64,000 nucleotides of DNA from Astrothelium macrocarpum. Lineage: Eukaryota > Ascomycota > Dothideomycetes > Trypetheliales > Trypetheliaceae. Every line of letters begins with the position of its first letter. Positions within the stretch are counted from its first letter, which is position 1. The stretch is from the NCBI GenBank assembly GCA_021030915.1, contig JAGEMR010000044.1:62001-126000 (forward strand), given 5' to 3'. Below, in pieces: positions 21,858 to 34,111 of the stretch. The notes under the pieces were generated by a model. That model had not been told where the DNA came from. It saw nothing but the letters and a program-made list of their open reading frames with translations, and searched no databases. The translations under genes and the position numbers were made by a program.

Positions 21858-24800
21858 ATGACTCGACTGCGTGCACAGTGCTTGCTGCTGTCATTTTCTG
21901 CTCTCGTGTGCTCATGATGTACAATCGCAATTGGCTTCTTACCATCTCCTTCACTAACTCGCTCCCGTTTGTGTGACAGCTCTGTGCAACCGGCACGATC
22001 GTTGGTGTCTCCGCCGTAGGCTACGCTCTAGGTCGTCCCGAGCCCTCGCTGTCTCTCCCTCGACCGTTGAGTGCAAAGCGAAAATTGTCGCCTGCTGATG
22101 AACGAGGACGTGACGAAATGCCCTTGACATTGCCCGCACAACAAACGCCGTCACCACGACCTTACTCTTCGTATGGCTCATCAAAACAAATTCTCCGGCC
22201 GTCGAGCCGAACCAGTCAGCAGGCTCGGACCGTTTCAGATCGAAGCAGGCGGACATTGAATGTTGACATCTCAGCACGACAATCACCAGCAACTGAACTT
22301 GAGCTGCAGTCCTACAATGAGAACAACATGGACAAAATTGATCCCAAAGCTACCCTACGGTCACGTCCTTCATGGTTAAAGAGACTGTCCAGCGTGTCTT
22401 CCTCTCGTGATTCGTCGCCAAGTTCGAGTCCGAGGCCTGCCTCCCCTTCCATCTTCTCCAATGGCTCGACCTCTTTTTCTAATGCCGGCTCAACAGCACC
22501 AATGTTGGGCAACGGGGTTTCTCAACCATTGCCACCAAACAAATTAGTCAAGCGATCTGCATCATTTCGTGATCCAGCATTTAGGCCAACTGGTTCCAAA
22601 GTGCCTACCCTGAGAAGACCTGCAACAAGTCATCAGCGTTCTGCCACACTCCAGCACGATCCGAGTCTTTTTGAAGTAGGATCAGACGATGGAATGCAAG
22701 AATCGTGCAACAATCCCAACGAACAAGAGTCCCAAACACGGTGGCGTCACTTTTTTGGTGCAAAAACCCTGAAAGAGTCAGATTCTAGGAAACGACATCG
22801 GTCAGATGAAGGAAAGAACATACGGAGGGTTGTGCCAGATGAAAAGCATCGTCCTACGCTACTCATGGCCAAAACAATCCAAGCAACCACACTTGACATT
22901 GACGAGTCTATCAGCCAAGACGGTGATAGTGTTTTTTTTGGCAGTCGACCAGCAACACCTGCAGGTGTGGCACACTTGATCGCCTCGCCTCATAACGTCG
23001 CACCTTCCGACTCTCTGCAGGATGAGAGCGTTCGTCAACGACGCTCCTTCTCCCTGGGCGATTTCATGTCCACTCCGCCTCAGCTGTTCAAGTTGCCCCA
23101 TTCGTCCAAGGCTTCTCGGAGTCGACTTTTACGGAAACCGAGCAGACGGATATCATCCGCTCCCAGTCCAACCACCATGGGCAATTGGCTAAGTATTGAT
23201 CCGAAGGAGGATATTGAGCCTCCACTCAAACGCCGAGACCTTTCTCATTCAGATCCCTTCGCGAGCAAGCATCGAAAGTTCCAAATTGCAACAGGGCCTG
23301 GTAGATTCCGCCACGTATCAACACCCCCGGTTTTGATCGACTCTACAAACGGACCAAATCTTTCCCGTGCTTCAATTCCTCCCAGGAACTATCGGCCATC
23401 TTCAGCCAAGCAATCCCTGCCCTCTCCTACAGCTGCTGTTCGCTCCTCGCGGTTGTCTCTTGAACCTTCGGATCGGGCTTCCACCCTGGTTGGATCCGAA
23501 AATGAAAATCGAGCCCTGGCTTCTCCGGATGATGATGAGTTTGATGGACAAAGTGACACGGCTTACGATTCAGTGCGAACCGGTGCTACGAAAAGTAGTT
23601 CTAGTGCTCGTGGGCCACGATTAGAAACCATTTTCAACGAAACGCCTCCGCCATTACCTAATACCTTCAAAGTGCATGCTCTACGAGAGCTATTACCTAA
23701 AGGGACCTTTCAAGAACAGGATCCTCATATAAGACCAACAATCGAGGAAGAAGAGGAAAGCATTTACACGCCTGTTCACACAGTAATGCCTGCAGATCGC
23801 CAACACAACGAGTCACCAACTTCTACTCAACGTCACAGCACACCCACAATGCTATCTGATCTTCACCCATCTCCACCACAAAAAGCTCGACCCCTAAGTC
23901 TAGGTACATTGGAATGGGACCCTCAACCAAGCGATGACGGGAGCATGTGGTCCATTGACGAGGACGAAGGAGACAAGGTGACTGGCTTGCCCACACTCTC
24001 AAACTCAAATTTCGTAGGAGCTGCCGGAGTCCAATCTCCAACACTCACATCATCTTCACCCGGACGAGAAAAATTCCCAATCACCCCGCACAAAACCAGC
24101 ACTGAATCCCAAGACAAGGATATCAGACCTAGCATCTTTGATTGGTCTGAACAGCCAACAGATCGAACCCCAGATAGTTCAACCCCACCACGGCCAAGGA
24201 CTGTGCACGGTAAGAAGGACGCGGAGACGAGAGGCAGCCGCTCAGTGGGTAGGAGAAATCCGAGTGCGACACATGCTCGAAGTCAAAGTGTTCCAGTCGT
24301 ACCCGACATCAATGGCAAGCGGGAGCAAGTCGTCATGAATAAATTCGGCACCTGGGGCGTCGGAAGCAAAGGTGTATCGGAAGATTGGAATGACGATTTT
24401 GATTTCACCGAACCGGATGAAACCAAAATCAATACGGACATGATTGATGCTCGAGCAGATAGTGGCATGGCTATGTTTGTGCCACACTCGATTCGCGAGC
24501 AACAAAACAATGTCTTGGCAAACATCGGATTGCTTAGAGAATGGGGTATCCTGATTGAAGAACTCAAAGAACTCCGTGTTCGTGCTGTAAATTTGGAAAT
24601 GATGGAGGGGCCGTACGCCGACACGTGGAAAGAGGTGGATGCCATGATCGAATTGGCAGATCAGGAACAAGATGACTCCCTACTACCACAGAGGACACCG
24701 ACTTCGTCCCCAGGTCGTGATGTGGACGCATTCGATGAACCCACGCCTCCGGCCGCGACCAATGGTCGTAAAAAGCGCAGGTCCGGAATTTTGCCCAGAG

Positions 24801-25318
24801 ATGATGTATTCAATAGGGGTTCGCCGGCTGCTGAACAATCCGACCGTCCCAGTCCCAAATCTTCGACACCTGCACCTCAACCTCGTACTCGACCACGCAA
24901 GGATTCCGAAGCAGTTGCAAAGTCGGTAATTGAAGCTTTACGCCATAAAAGACTCAATGCGGATGCAGGTCTTGATCTACAGCCGGTCCAGACTTCGAAA
25001 AAGGTGCCTTTTGATACAGCGACTTTGAAGCATATTGTTCCATACGTTAATGGTCTGATGCGGAAAGTGAAGGAAGGCTTCCGCGAAACTGAAGGCTTTT
25101 ACGTTAGCCCCCTTGATTCGCCAGATTTGGAGGAACCAGCCTTGGCCCAAATCTTCCGGGATCCAGGTGAAGAGTCACCAATGACGACTCCCGGTCGACA
25201 AATGTCCAAGTCCCCTCGGTGCCCGACACCTGACCTCGAACCTATCATGTCCGATGAAAAGTACAAGAGCAAGGAGAACGAACTCGCACAGCAGTTCCAA
25301 TTAATGAAAGTCATGTGA
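21858..25318 (+). CDS. Large Ser/Pro-rich protein, possibly Byr4-like
   Basis: The long exon 21980-25318 follows a clear acceptor (CTAAC branch, GTGTGACAG). The best first exon I can find is 21858-21905 (ATG, 16 codons, donor GTGTGC), giving about 1,128 residues; this start is tentative. With it, the N-terminus forms one hydrophobic segment (LLLSF through VSAVGYALG), possibly a signal anchor. Most of the protein is disordered and rich in Ser-Pro/Thr-Pro, so likely phosphorylated. A more conserved-looking part near residue 815 begins EDWNDDFDF, then VPHSIREQQ, NIGLLREWGILIEELKELR and a further helix. An acidic W-x-DDFDF motif followed by a helix with ELK-LR resembles fungal Byr4/Bfa1-type GAP scaffolds of the septation network, but this is an inference from motif look alone. 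Confidence 0.6.
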
Positions 25319-26897
25319 ATATAGCATTACGGTTTTAATGAAGATCGGTTTCATCTACCCCACGAATCCACACCACCCAAAACCTGCATGACCAAAAGAC
25401 GGAAAAACGTTTAGATCTCCACGCACATCAAAAAGACGACTACTCCTTCACAGCATTGCGGCTGCAGAAATTCATTGCTGCCTGGTCCGCCGCACTTTTT
25501 GCCTGCATTCGAGCGTTTTAATAGCATAGTGTTTTTGCTCCTTTTCTTCCTCCTCTCCTTTGGCCGTGGGCATTACGGAGTTCGAGAGCGCGCAGGAACG
25601 GAAACAAAATCTGGTTTGGCATACTGAGGAGGGATTCTTCTGCCACTGCGGTGCAAACGCTGCCGTTGGCTTCGTTGCTCATCCGCCTGCAGCTTTGGCT
25701 TCTTGTCTGTTGCAGGCGACTGAGGTTTCTAGGCTTTCTCTCATTTTGTCTTTTGTGTAGAGAGGGTTCAGGATCTCCTTGGTCTGATACACTATTGAAA
25801 GCAGAGGATTCTCTCGGGTCTGTACAAAAGTGAAGGGGCATACCCGGCCCATTGGCATCCATAGCTGGCCTTTTCTCTGAATGTATTGTCGTTTATGCTG
25901 TATCACTGTCTGCTTTGGCGGTTTTGACTGAAAAGTGTCTCATTTGCAGTGTTTTCTTTTTTTAGCCTGTCACATAATGACTGTCTTTGCCGAGCACACG
26001 CAGATAGCATTGCGTTGGTCCGCTTAACATGCTTACAAATGGATTGGGTCCAATGAGATCCTTTCAAAGCTTTCGCTGTTACCTGCCTAATTCCCCTTGT
26101 AATCCGGTAATTGGGAGTTGCATTGGAAATTCAGTGGCGCACGTAACAAGATGCATAACATACCACGGCCCAGCCAATACGCCGACTTGGATAGCAGGCT
26201 GCGCAGATTACACGATTACTTTACCGAACCGCCCCGTTCTGAAGGTTCTGAGAAGAGAATTCTAGCCATAGCCATTACCGCGCCACAGGGTTGGCTCTGG
26301 GCACGGTAGCTGCATCCAGCTGAAGCAGAGCACTAGCAATCAGGTACGCTAATGCTCATCTCGCATCATCGCCATTAGCTGCCGAAACCTAAAAGGACTC
26401 GCTAGTTCTCAATAAACCGAAATTTCAAGAAATACGGAAATAGATCCGAACAATGTCAGCGCCCCTTGCTCAAAAGCAGGGTGCCTCTCCCTGTTCGTCA
26501 TCTACAAAACAGCCCAGCGACGTGCCACAATCCCTGGCATTCTCCGTAGGGACACACCACCGAATAGCATTTATGCACTTGAAAGCTTCGTTAGATGTTT
26601 GATCGACCTCTGCATTGACTGGGGTACATAATCCCAAGATCCCCACACCATCATCCCATGATGCAACATTGACAATCCCGGCGTGTCGGTGTCTCCGTCA
26701 TGGCTGAAGGTTTAGGTTCGCTGGAGAATCATGATGCTTCTTGCCCGCAGCGTTTGGTAGTACCCTACCATGTAATACAGCAAGGGAATCGAAGGCGTCA
26801 CAGTTGTGCGCAATCGCATATTGCGGACGTGCCATGACCTGATCCAAGCTAACTTCTCCACCTTCGACCTCATCCGAATACCTGATACATCATCGCT
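25319..26897. other. Intergenic, nothing recognised
   Basis: About 1.6 kb holding the 3' flank of the large Ser/Pro-rich gene and the promoter of the secreted dehydrogenase-like gene. No convincing coding frame, tRNA or repeat. Confidence 0.45.
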
Positions 26898-28424
26898 ATG
26901 CATCAACGTCTTGCCTTACTGGCTCTTCTTATCGTGTTTTGGAGTTTGGTAGTGGCGCAAGGTTACGGACCCGGTTCGTCATGCTCTGCAACGCTCAAGC
27001 CAGCATATCCAGCACCTTCATTGGCTGCTGGATTTGAGGCCCAGCTGCTGGTCACCAATCTCACAAAGCCGCGCGGTATCATGTTTGATACCGAGGGCAG
27101 GCTTCTGGTGGTCCAATCCGGATATGGCCTAAAGAGTTTGCAATTGAGCGATGGGGGTGGCGATTGTCTCAGCGTTAACACAAGTCATGATGTTGTTATC
27201 GACAGCTCGGTATGCGGTATTCCTCGATGCAAAGCACGAAGTAAACTAATCAAGTAACTCTAAAAGCTCAATCATGGAATTGAGATGACTGCTGATGGAA
27301 AGACGCTGTATGCCTCAAACCCAGAAACGGTCTATGCATGGTCTTATGACCCCTCTACTGGTAACATCACGTCTTCAAATTCTTCAATTATAACGGGTAT
27401 GAGTACAACCGACCATACTACAAGAACTCTTCTATTCTCTAAAAAAGTCAATGGTACCCTTTTGGTTTCTAGAGGGAGTACTGCAAACATTGATCCAGCA
27501 GCCCTGTTCATTTCTTCCGGGCACAGCCAGGTCAAGGCATTCAATCTCCTCAATCAGTCGCACACATACAATTTTGATACCGACGGGCGGGTTCTTGGCT
27601 GGGGTCTCCGCAACGATGTCGGCGTTGCTGAAGAACCCCTTATGGGTGGTATCTATACTGTTGAGAACTCCGTTGATCAGATGACTCGGAACGGTGTTGA
27701 TATCCATCAAAATAACCCTGGTGAAGAGCTCAACTTTCTTGGCTACGTGAACGGCACAGCGTACGCTGAACAAGGTGCTAATTTTGGCTATCCAAACTGC
27801 TTCTCTGTCTGGAACGTCTCAGCAATCCCTAACAACACGGGCCTGCATGTCGGGAGCCCTTTTGCCATTGGTACTCTCAATGCCACCAACAATGATGTGG
27901 GCTGTGCACAAACTGTTGCCCCAAGGCTGACCTTTGAAGCTCACATGGCCCCCCTGGACATTAAATTCAACCCTGCCGGAAATACTGCCTGGATTACTTT
28001 CCACGGCAGCTGGGATAGGACTGCGCCTTCGGGATACAAACTCTCGGCCGTTAACTTCGCGCAGGGTAGCCCCGTGCAGCCCAGCAATAGCACAACCTCG
28101 CTCATCGATGTCATGACTAATGCAAACAATTCCAACTGTCCCGATCAGTGCTTCCGCCCTGTAGGGCTTGCCTGGGATTCTCAAGGCCGCCTTTTTATGA
28201 GCTCAGATGCGACAGGCGAGATTTGGGTGGTGACCCAAACTTCAGGCAATAGCACCGCGGGGGCGAGTCCGACAGGTCCACCGACACCAGGGAGTTCCAC
28301 CGGTGGTGGATCAGGAGGGAGTGCGAGCGGCGCGCCGAAGAAGAGTGGAGCGGAGCGGAGGTCAGATAAGTTTTCAGATGCGGTGTGGGTTGTTCTGGCG
28401 CTTTGCATCACGTTGTTGGCTTAA
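26898..28424 (+). CDS. Secreted GPI-anchored PQQ/sorbosone-dehydrogenase-like protein
   Basis: Two exons (26898-27209, 27267-28424) give 489 residues. A signal peptide (ALLALLIVFWSLVVAQ) opens the protein. The body has the six-bladed beta-propeller pattern of PQQ-dependent sugar/sorbosone dehydrogenases: LTKPRGIMFDTEGRLLVVQ, GRVLGWGLRNDVGVAEEP, NPGEELNFLG, NFGYPNCFSVW, FHGSWDR, GYKLSAVNF and FRPVGLAWDSQGRLFMSSD. Many N-glycosylation sequons are present. A Ser/Gly/Pro-rich linker and a hydrophobic tail (AVWVVLALCITLLA) after a small-residue site indicate a GPI anchor. Related fungal enzymes (CAZy AA12) oxidise sugars outside the cell; whether this one binds PQQ cannot be told from sequence alone. 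It probably sits on the cell surface or wall. Confidence 0.85.
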
Positions 28425-30462
28425 TTGAGGGATTGATGGGACGACGATCTGGACTAACATTTAAAACCTTGATTCCCTCCTGTCGTTGTGATTTCAAACA
28501 CCACAATGGTAAGGATTGGATCTAAGATCCTCAGCTCTCTGGTATATCATGACGATTCTTCAGAAAGAGTGTTCCATAATACCCATTGCATTTATTACGG
28601 AGAATTTCATTTCCTAGATGTTTCGTGCTTTCATCAAATCTCATCAAAGTCATTACGAAAATTGAGTCATACTCATTCAAATCACCTCACTTCTCCTGCA
28701 TATCCTACTGGGTTAACAATGCGGCATTGCGGATTTGTCTTTCGTTTTCAGAATATCAGTATATTCAGTTCGCGAACCCATACAATCTGTAGAATGAACT
28801 ACGTATGCTTGATCATGGAGTGAAGGGGCCTCACATTTTCATTACTTCATCAGTTCGCTTTGAAAAGCACAGGTAAATGTTCAGATGCCATAACTGAAGC
28901 TCAGATACGGAATGAAAACATATCTTCCGATTCTTTTGCAGCCTCTGCTTGGAATTCATGTGGTATTCAATACACAGTCAAAAGTCAACATTTAGCAAAT
29001 TTTGGTAAGAATCGGATGAATTCAGCTTTCGCACACTGCCAAAATGACCTTCTCACGTTGTTAACAGGGACTCTTTCACTTTGGCACGATCTTGTGAGGT
29101 CAAGCTGCGGAAATAAGAGACCGACATAGAAATGCTGACTCCCGGTGTGGCTCATGCTAGCTGAGCACGGTGATTTAGTCATAGGTGAAACTCTCAACCT
29201 CTCATTTATATTATTTATTGCACGAAGCATGTTGACATGAACAAGCTTGAAAGCTGCGAGGCCTTCGCATAACGGACGTTTCTCCCAGTCATTGCGAGGC
29301 TGTTACCAAGTGGAGGAGCGTATTTTATCCAGGTCTTTGGCCTCGATCTAGTATCCTAACGGAAGATTTTATCACGTCCGGAAGAAAAATCTCATTACCG
29401 ATTCGGGAACTCGGGAACCAAAGGCTGATCCGGGCACTCACTATTTTGACTCTGTGGTCAGGATCGGACTGATGCTTCACCAGGGAAGCGAGCCTTTCTT
29501 TGGCTTTTCGCTCCAAATACACGACGTTACGGATTCTGAAAGAGCGACAAGCGGATAATTAAAAGACCTTTCCAAGGGCTGAGGCAGATCCTTCCTCCAG
29601 GTTGGGCAATGGTGCAAAGATAACGCCCAATCCAGGTAGTCGGCCCTCCTTTTATTTCAGTTTCTAGAATTGGGCCCCAAAAAAAAAGAAAAAAGAAAAA
29701 AGAAAAAAAGAAAAAAAGAAAAAGAAAAAGGCAAAGGCGTGATCAGAGAAGTCGAGCGAGTTCTGGAGGCCCTCATGCCATTATGCATATTCGGCTCGAC
29801 TACTTTTTGGCATGATCTGGAGGTGTTGTCGCCCTTCCTTCCCTTTGACCCATTGGGGTTGCTGACAGGTTTACAAGGCACATTAGCAACGCCGACGGGA
29901 TCAATCTGGAAATCGGTTATGTAACACTCAGACCTGTATTTGAGCGAGACTCCTGCGTTCACGTCTTGTGTCTATCGTTCCCAGGACCATTTGCCTGGAG
30001 ACAAGACATACTCTAACCCTCCTCAGTCCCTTCACCTACATAGTAAGTAGAAAAGAATAATTGAAAAGGAAGCAATGCAATTAGCTCCGGATCGAACCTG
30101 GGAGAGTGTCTGAGACATCTTAGATCTTCGAGTGTTCATGCTACCAGGGCAATGCCATGGGGTGGTGGTTGAGCTTCGTTCACTTTCACTCCAGCCCGGT
30201 TACCACGACAGAGTGTATTGATACGCTGCGAAACACTACACATGACATATTCCCCATAAATAGGTACCTAAGCGAGGACCCTGCACAACCAAGCATGGAG
30301 ACAGAGACATAGGTTCCGCTGGATCACTTCTTCTCGCTTCCTTTCATTTCTTTTCTTCAAAGTCTCCAGCATCACTTGTCTTTCACCACGATCCTCTACA
30401 GGTCTATAGTCCCCAAAGGTCGAGGAGGTTCTCTTACTTGATTCATATGATACTATTTCACA
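28425..30462. other. Intergenic; possible short exons on the minus strand
   Basis: Mostly non-coding. A minus-strand segment near 29547-29436 reads like an exon (acceptor CTTTCAG, peptide RNVVYLERKAKERLASLV, donor GTGAGT) and could join one ending near 29217, but no start or family was found. A purine-rich microsatellite lies at about 29678-29730. Confidence 0.35.
29678..29730. repeat. A-rich (AAAAAG)n microsatellite
   Basis: A run of A with a G every five to seven bases on the plus strand, within non-coding DNA. Confidence 0.85.
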
Positions 30463-32410
30463 ATGATCACGCCGAACCGCGCTACTGCAATGGCTGGTCA
30501 ACGACACGTCTTGCAAAGCCCGCCCACCAAGGATGATGGCTCCGCCGCATCTCCCACATTCATGGAGATCCCAAACGAGGTTTGTACACATTTTGTCCAT
30601 CGTAATAATCGAACTAGAATCCACAATTTCGGGTTCTCACGTGATCCACAATCCGCATGCTGTCTCAGTTTGGCTGATATGATGGACTTGCGTAGATCCT
30701 TAAGCACATTGGTCTTTACGTTGCTCTACCGGATGACAATACTCCTACACGCCAAGCTGATCAATGTGACACTGCGTTAGTCAACTTCTTCTGCCTCTGT
30801 AGGAAGACTGGCGCTATTCGCAACGACAAATCTTTCTGGGTGAAACTTCATGCCATGGTTTTTGTGTCGAAGCTATCCGATGGTAATGACACTGCGGAAA
30901 AGATGTACAAGACGCGTCGTCGCTTTCTCCGCGGTCCATCCTTTCCTTTTGGAGTTGGATTGCAAGATAGAGAGCGGCAATGCTTGACTACAATTGCAGA
31001 GTTGATGATTGGTAAGTTATTGTCTCTATGTTCTCATTTACTATCAACTCAAAGCGTGCCTGATGCCATTCCATTTGCCGAGTAGTAAACCATCAATTGT
31101 GGTAGTTAACTACTCTCTAGAAGCTTACAACAGCGGGGATTCAACATCACCCTTGTACACGATTCTTGAGAGATTCTATTCTCGGAGCAACCTCTTGTTG
31201 ACATGCCGAGGCCGCGAGAGCTCCAAAAAGAACAGGGATCAGCATCCGTTGCTCGCTTTGGTGCATGTGATGTTGGCACCCAAAATATTGACCAGCTATC
31301 CTGACCAGTCAATGAAAAACATCAAGCATGTCACGATCTCCGTCTTTGATACCGCCAAGAGGTATCCAATGTTCCTGGCGGCCCAGAATCGTGCTGAAGG
31401 ACCACTTGTCAATTCTCGTTACTTGGTTGAAGTCGTCAACTGGGCCAAGGTCCACACCACTCGGAGACAACTCCGCACTCTTGTGTATGGTTTCCAGGCA
31501 CTTCGTGATAACGAAAAACCGCGCGTTCATGGTGAAGCAGTGCGCTCTGGTCCAACATCATTGCCGTCTCGCTGGCTCTACGCGTACGGTAAGCGTCGTT
31601 CCTTAGATCTGCGACTTTCTGCAATTTAGTCAAGCCACGTTTGGTACTGATGATGCCAGGCTTCTTGGAATCAAACGATCTCGAGGCGGTACGTACGGGA
31701 GGAAAGTTCGGGCCTGAAATTGGTAATACGAACCCTGAGCATGGGGGCTCCTTCCATGTCAGTATTGAAGATTCCCCCAGAGCGAAGCTGGCAAGCGAAC
31801 GAGTATAGATCTAACCGGGTAGCCGCAGGTGCTGGAACTAGACTTCTCTGCAACCTTTGAGGGGCTCTGGGATGGTGCGTATGGACATGTTCTCCCTGCC
31901 ATGCCTAAAGAAGGTAGCGTTGACACTTCGACCTTCTTTGCGGCTTCCACCGATGAATTTGATGAACGTCGGTGAGCATATATCTTTCACTTTCTGCTTG
32001 GATTGAGTGTCATCTCGAACTCCATATCGTGTTGATTAACCTTTATCCTACGTATTTCATAAATGCAGGAAAATGATACTAATGCCGTATAGTCGTGCTG
32101 TGGCTACTGCTGGCGTGGTGAATGAGCTACCTCCGCAGCAAGGTGTTCCGGGCTTCAGGCGCTTCGCCATGATGCATTACTACGAAGAAGACGGAGAAAC
32201 GCTCTATGCTGTTGAGGGGGTGGTCATCCCGGGAGGACAGATGATGCTTGGTCGTTGGTTCGAGCCAAATGCCGCTTTCCCGATAAACAAGGTTAGTCTT
32301 CGCTGACTTTTCTAGTCTCTTTTCCGGAGTGACAACGGAACCTGAGCACTAACATCTCCTCCATATAGTCAGTATCAGGACCCTTCATTGCATGGAATGT
32401 TACTGGCTAG
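30463..32410 (+). CDS. Uncharacterised protein with F-box-like start and C-terminal GPF-W motif
   Basis: Seven exons (30463-30579, 30696-31011, 31121-31588, 31660-31688, 31829-31971, 32069-32291, 32369-32410) join with consistent phase to 445 residues. The first intron splits an F-box-like opening (FMEIPNE then ILKHIGLYVAL). The body has no named domain. The C-terminal part (YAVEGVVIPGGQMMLGRW, then SGPFIAWNV at the very end) matches a C-terminal block common to a family of uncharacterised ascomycete proteins, often with an F-box-like N-terminus. F-box proteins usually recruit substrates to SCF ubiquitin ligases; that role is only inferred here. The exon of just 29 nt (31660-31688) and the tiny last exon are easy to miss. 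All seven exons stay open in one continuous frame, so the gene looks intact. Confidence 0.7.
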
Positions 32411-32767
32411 TGACGATGGTAGTAGAATTGTGTCGGGGTTCAGCGCATGAATAAACTTATTTTACTCCTCTCGAGCACTTCAGCAGTGGCAGGTTGGTTC
32501 AATAAAGATTATGGGTGCAAGCTTACTTTGCTAATGCGGCGGAGTTACTCGATCATTTCAATGCTGTACCTATTCTCAAGTAGTCAAACTACATGCTTTT
32601 CCCGGTATCTGGTTGCTCCACTGGATAGACACGTCTCGCCATGTCCCAGTATGCTAGTTACCTCTGACGGTATCCACAAGACTCCGTTATCCTCTGACAT
32701 GACCCACCGAGCCACTTGGCCACCATAGGGTTGTCTAGTCACAAATACATCAAGTTCGCGGTACCCC
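32411..32767. other. Convergent intergenic region
   Basis: Lies between the 3' ends of the plus-strand F-box-like gene and minus-strand SEC13. It should contain both polyadenylation regions. No gene seen. Confidence 0.6.
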
Positions 32768-33866
32768 TCATCCATCCATTACCTTGAACGTCTCCCATCC
32801 ACCTCCCAACCTCTCCTTCCACAAACTGACCCGATTATCTCCAGTGCTCACAGCCAGCACATTGCCACTTAAGCTCCAGCTCACCCGCCAACAAACGGCA
32901 TCAAACTGCAGCACGGTCGCGCTCCAAGCAGCAGGATCCGCACTGGCCGGCTGCGTCGACGTCCAGATGCGCACGGTTCGATCCTGCGATGCTGAAGCGA
33001 GGTAGGTGCGCGCAAGCGGCGTTGGCGACCAGGCTACATCGCGAACCCAATCCGTGTGGCCTGGCAGCGCGACGGTCTCGCGCCATCCCTCTCCAGCATC
33101 CCAGTCCCAAAGTTTGACGAGATTGTCGGAGCCGCCGCTGGCAAGACGCCGCTGTGGACTGGTGGTCGTAGAGGAGGGGGGCGGAGAAAAAAGGGCTCCA
33201 GGGGCGAGCGATGGGGCCCAAGAGACAGAGTTAACGCCGAGAGGGTGTGCAGCAAAAGTAGTATGGTTCCAATTGGCATCTTTGAATTCGAGGACGGAGA
33301 TGGCGCCGTCAGAGCTGGCAGCGGCAAGAAGGCAGCCGGTTTCAGGGGGCGACCAGGCGAGGAGGTTGACAGAGGCAGAGTGAAGGGCAAAGTCCATGAT
33401 TTTTTGCCTAGGAGAGGATGTTGTTAGAACGGAATAGTTGTGGCATGGTCAGGCGAGAACAACAGACCATTGATTGTTCTGCTCACGCCATATCAAGATC
33501 TTGCCATCATAGCTACAGCTTGCGAGGATGTTGCCATATTTTGGATGGGCCCATTCGACACACCAAACTGCGCCTTCGTGACCGCGTAAAGTGTCAGAGA
33601 GACGGTGCTGTTCACCTTCGATTTCGAATATTTTGATGGTCTGGTCGGACGAGCAGGTTGCAAGGCGTCTGCTGTAGTAGTCGAGCACGGCATGATGCTA
33701 TGTGAGCGCAGAATCAGTGCTTCGGAGCTTCAGGCGCATTTGTTTACTGCTGGAGCGTTGTGGCAGAGGGACGTACGATCATGTCCTCATGGCCGGAATT
33801 TGTTATAACCTGAGCCTGAAGGGAGTCAGTATATCTGTGGTCGCACGCACATGCGTGTCTTACCAT
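32768..33866 (-). CDS. SEC13: COPII coat / nuclear pore WD40 protein Sec13
   Basis: Four exons (33866-33864, 33815-33777, 33697-33468, 33407-32768) give 303 residues, the usual Sec13 size. The first exon is the ATG codon alone, followed by GTAAGA; the next begins AQVITNSGHEDMI. Family hallmarks are DYYSRRLATCSSDQTIKIFEIEG, LRGHEGAVWCVEWAHPKYGNILASCSYDGKILIW, HSASVNLLAWSP and VRDVAWSPTPLARTYLASASQDRTVRIW. Six WD repeats form an open propeller that Sec31 completes in the COPII outer coat; the same protein serves in the Nup84 nuclear pore complex and in SEACIT-type complexes. Repeat three carries a Pro/Ser/Thr-rich insertion (GALFSPPPSSTTTSPQ). It diverges from PEX20. Confidence 0.95.
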
Positions 33867-34111
33867 AATTTCGTCGGTGGACTGAAAAGGAGCTGTATTA
33901 CTTCAAAATCAGGCTGGTCAAAGGTGGCCTCGAACAATTGTCGAGCTTGCATAGATAAGATTAGATTGAGTCTCGTCATTGCCGTGTCCGAGCCTCGGTC
34001 TTTCATCATGTTCAACCCATCGAATTTCATTTTCCCTCTTCTTCTCCAGCAATCCACACTGTCATTTCTATACACTTTTCCTTTTCTCCCCGACATTGCA
34101 CTGCCGTCACT
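33867..34111. promoter_or_regulatory. Shared SEC13/PEX20 divergent promoter region
   Basis: Only 245 bp separate the start codons of SEC13 (minus) and PEX20 (plus). Pyrimidine-rich stretches occur close to the PEX20 start. No specific factor site is identified. Confidence 0.6.

Noticed and set aside
30080..30170. tRNA-like sequence on the minus strand (GGTTCGATCC T-loop-like core, D-loop-like TGGTAGC)
   Set aside because: The T-stem does not pair (CCAGG against CGGAG), the acceptor ends do not match and no clear anticodon arm forms.
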